Source of the DNA: Peptococcaceae bacterium
GTDB taxonomy: Bacteria > Bacillota > Peptococcia > Peptococcales > Peptococcaceae
Length of the DNA: 15,424 bases
Reading direction: 5' to 3'
Assembly (NCBI GenBank): GCA_900756555.1
Contig: CAAEKP010000152.1
Location: 1 to 15,424, forward strand
The position numbers and the translations under genes are program-made. Shown piece by piece: positions 13,717 to 15,424 of the stretch. The notes under the pieces were generated by a model. It worked only from the letters and a program-made list of their open reading frames with translations. It had not been told where the DNA came from and made no database searches. Numbering within the stretch: position 1 is the first letter of the stretch; every line of letters begins with the position of its first letter.

Positions 13717-14244
13717 ATGCAGAACACAGCATCACGCAGCACAACAAAAGAATTGGTTATTACAGGTTTATCCATTGCCCTGGTATTTGTGGCAACCTGT
13801 TTTATTAATATCCGTTTGCCGATTGGACAGGGCGGTTTGATTCATCTGGGCAATGTGCCATTGTTTTTGGTAGCAATTATTTTTGGCAAAAAAATTGGCG
13901 CAGCAGCCGGAGCGGTTGGCATGGGTTTGTTTGATTTAATGGGCGGCTGGACACCTTGGGCGCCAGCAACCTTCATTATTGTTGGTCTGATGGGTTATGC
14001 AGTGGGCTGGATTGCCGAGCATAAAAATGATATGATGGGATACATTCTGGCAATTGTGGCCGCCTGCGCGATTAAAATTGTGGGCTATTATATTGCAGAA
14101 GCACTGATTTATGGCAACTGGATTCAGCCGGTTATGTCGATTCCGGGCAATCTGATTCAGATTGGCGTAGCGGCAGTGGTGGTACTGCCTATTGTGGGTG
14201 TACTGAAAAAAGCATTACAGCGGGAGGTTGCAGCAGTAAGATGA
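13717..14244 (+). CDS. ECF transporter S component, HmpT/PdxU-like (predicted B6 vitamer uptake)
   Basis: This 175-residue membrane protein has about six membrane segments. Its pattern is IRLPIGQGGLIHLGN (32-46), then FGKKIGAAAGAVGMGLFDLM and WAPATFIIVGLMGYAVG (81-97), the layout of the COG4720/PF07155-like S components. Such proteins bind a vitamin or precursor and dock onto a shared EcfA-EcfA'-EcfT module, whose genes are not in this window. Members of this group have been predicted to carry hydroxymethylpyrimidine or pyridoxine. Divergence from a MocR/PdxR regulator and overlap with a PPAT-like aminotransferase point to a B6 vitamer, perhaps pyridoxamine; this is inference. Start: AGAAGG, then ATG 13717. 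Its TGA overlaps the next gene's ATG by 4 bases. Confidence 0.85.
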   Translation: MQNTASRSTTKELVITGLSIALVFVATCFINIRLPIGQGGLIHLGNVPLFLVAIIFGKKIGAAAGAVGMGLFDLMGGWTPWAPATFIIVGLMGYAVGWIAEHKNDMMGYILAIVAACAIKIVGYYIAEALIYGNWIQPVMSIPGNLIQIGVAAVVVLPIVGVLKKALQREVAAVR

Positions 14245-15377
14245 AAAAAATTATGACACCAGGACCAACACAGGTTCGCGAAAATGTAAGGATGGCCAGA
14301 AGTATGGTCACCACCAATCCGGATTTGGATTTGGATTTCTATGAATATTATAAAGATACTTGCGATTTGTTCAGCAGCTTGCTGCATACCAAAAACAACA
14401 GCTATATTCTGAGCGGCGAAGGCATTCTGGGTTTGGAAGCTGCCTGCGCATCGCTGACCGAACCGGGCGATCGGGTATTGGTATTGGATAATGGTATTTT
14501 TGGCAGAGGTTTTGCCGATTTTGTAAAAATTTACGGCGGTGAGCCTGTGCTGTACACTGCTGACTATCGGCAGGATTTTGATGTGGAGGCGCTGGCTGCG
14601 TGGCTGGAACAGCATCATGATTTCAAATATGCAGCTGTGGTGCATTGTGATACGCCTACCGGCGTGCAGAATAACATTGAAAAAATCTGTCCGCTGCTGA
14701 AACGCTACGGTATTCTTTCTGTAGTGGATGCGGTGTCCAGTATGTTTGGTGTGGATATTGATGTGGATGCCTGCCAGGCGGACATCGTGTGTGGCGGCTC
14801 ACAGAAAGCCTTATCGGCGCCAGTGGGTCTGACTATGATTTGCGTCAGTGATGCGGCGATTCAGGCTATGGAGCAGCGCAAAACGCCAATCGCGTCTTTT
14901 TATGCCAACATCCTGACCTTTAAAAATTATTACAAAGACAAATGGTTCCCGTATACGATGCCTATCAGTGATATTTATGGGCTGCGTACTGCGTTGGAGA
15001 ACGTGAAAGCAGATTCACAGATTCATCAGCGTCATGCTGATATCGCTGCGGCAGTGCGCACTGCCGTGCAGGCTGCTGGCTTGAAGCTGTATCTGAATCA
15101 GGGGTATTGCCCAACGGTTACCGTTATTGAAGTACCAGAAGGTGTGGATTCAGCAGAATTGCTGGAGCTGATGGATAAAAAATATCAGGTGATGATTGCC
15201 GGTTGTTTTGATATTCTGGCAGGCAAGGTGATTCGTTTGGGTCACATGGGCGAAAACGCCAATGTTCCTGATGTTACACTGATGCTGGATGCGCTGGATA
15301 ATACCTTTGCTGATTTGGGCTATCCATTGCAGGCGTCCATGAAAGCAGTATTTCAGCAGGAGATTTATAAAAAATAA
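14241..15377 (+). CDS. Class V aminotransferase, candidate pyridoxamine-pyruvate aminotransferase
   Basis: This 378-residue protein is of the alanine-glyoxylate/serine-pyruvate aminotransferase group. Catalytic Lys189 (GGSQKALSAP), Asp163 (VVDAVSS) and substrate-carboxylate Arg332 (VIRLGHMG) are present. Two sites depart from PLP-dependent relatives: SGEGILGLEAA (58-68) has Glu60 where they have a phosphate-binding Ser, and HCDTPTG (135-141) replaces the usual ETSTG type. Both match my recollection of M. loti PPAT (Glu68, Thr146, Asp171, Lys197, Arg345), as does WFPYT (235-239) against FPFT around Phe247. The second PPAT arginine (Arg336) appears as Phe323, so specificity may differ. PPAT converts pyridoxamine plus pyruvate to pyridoxal plus alanine. 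Translation is probably coupled to the S component (ATGA overlap). A generic alanine-glyoxylate-type enzyme remains possible. Confidence 0.8.
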   Translation: MKKIMTPGPTQVRENVRMARSMVTTNPDLDLDFYEYYKDTCDLFSSLLHTKNNSYILSGEGILGLEAACASLTEPGDRVLVLDNGIFGRGFADFVKIYGGEPVLYTADYRQDFDVEALAAWLEQHHDFKYAAVVHCDTPTGVQNNIEKICPLLKRYGILSVVDAVSSMFGVDIDVDACQADIVCGGSQKALSAPVGLTMICVSDAAIQAMEQRKTPIASFYANILTFKNYYKDKWFPYTMPISDIYGLRTALENVKADSQIHQRHADIAAAVRTAVQAAGLKLYLNQGYCPTVTVIEVPEGVDSAELLELMDKKYQVMIAGCFDILAGKVIRLGHMGENANVPDVTLMLDALDNTFADLGYPLQASMKAVFQQEIYKK

Positions 15378-15389
15378 GAATTGCCATCC

Positions 15390-15407
15390 TCTGCTGTTTA
15401 CAGCAGA
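15390..15407. other. Short hairpin after the aminotransferase gene
   Basis: TCTGCTG and CAGCAGA (7-bp stem, 4-base loop) lie 13 bases past the stop codon. It is followed by A-rich rather than T-rich sequence, so it is not a standard intrinsic terminator; the window ends 17 bases later. Confidence 0.45.
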
Positions 15408-15424
15408 CAAAATATAAAAAGATA

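Noticed and set aside
14157..14645. 162-codon minus-strand frame opposite the S component and aminotransferase
   Set aside because: It is antisense to two well-supported overlapping genes, with no ribosome site or family pattern.
15390..15407. Intrinsic terminator of the aminotransferase operon
   Set aside because: The hairpin has no T-run on either side, so it is listed only as a hairpin.
15150..15410. 86-codon minus-strand frame at the right edge
   Set aside because: It is antisense to the aminotransferase C-terminus.

Overview
The window reads as chromosome of a spore-forming, probably anaerobic member of the Bacillota (most likely class Clostridia). The evidence is a sleB-ypeB spore-germination operon preceded by a near-perfect forespore sigma-G promoter, strong AGGAGG-type ribosome binding sites, a CarD-family regulator, an ECF-transporter S component without its own energising module, and an ECF sigma factor of a type common in gut Clostridia. 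No rRNA, tRNA, insertion sequence or CRISPR array was seen. Family assignments come from reading the proteins and recalling family motifs; no database search was run.

Left part (1-7.2 kb). The left edge cuts an ECF sigma factor gene (minus strand). Next come a CarD-family RNA polymerase-binding protein (minus), then ypeB and sleB (one minus-strand operon for spore cortex lysis). A plus-strand AAA ATPase with a C-terminal DUF4143/PD-(D/E)XK-like region sits behind a promoter rich in inverted repeats. A minimal L,D-transpeptidase catalytic domain (minus) faces it across a shared terminator. A plus-strand pair follows: a CDF metal exporter with a manganese-like site, and an HD-domain 5'-deoxynucleotidase-like phosphohydrolase.

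Middle part (7.2-12.2 kb). This is a visibly AT-richer block closed at both ends by long bidirectional terminators. It holds a 679-residue cytoplasmic alkaline-phosphatase-superfamily enzyme (minus), a LysR regulator (minus) and a divergent SLC13/DASS-type anion transporter (plus). The layout suggests a regulated import-and-cleave cassette for an unknown anionic, probably phosphorylated, compound, and it may have been acquired.

Right part (12.2-15.4 kb). A MocR/PdxR-type regulator (minus) diverges from a two-gene operon: an ECF S component of the HmpT/PdxU-like family, overlapping by 4 bp with a class V aminotransferase. The aminotransferase has Glu where PLP-dependent relatives have a phosphate-loop Ser, plus a DTPTG motif. 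Both match, as far as I recall, pyridoxamine-pyruvate aminotransferase (PPAT) of Mesorhizobium loti. The set looks like a PLP-sensing switch controlling uptake of a B6 vitamer and conversion of pyridoxamine to pyridoxal by transamination. That would be a route that avoids the oxygen-requiring PNP/PMP oxidase, and it is the most interesting system in the window.
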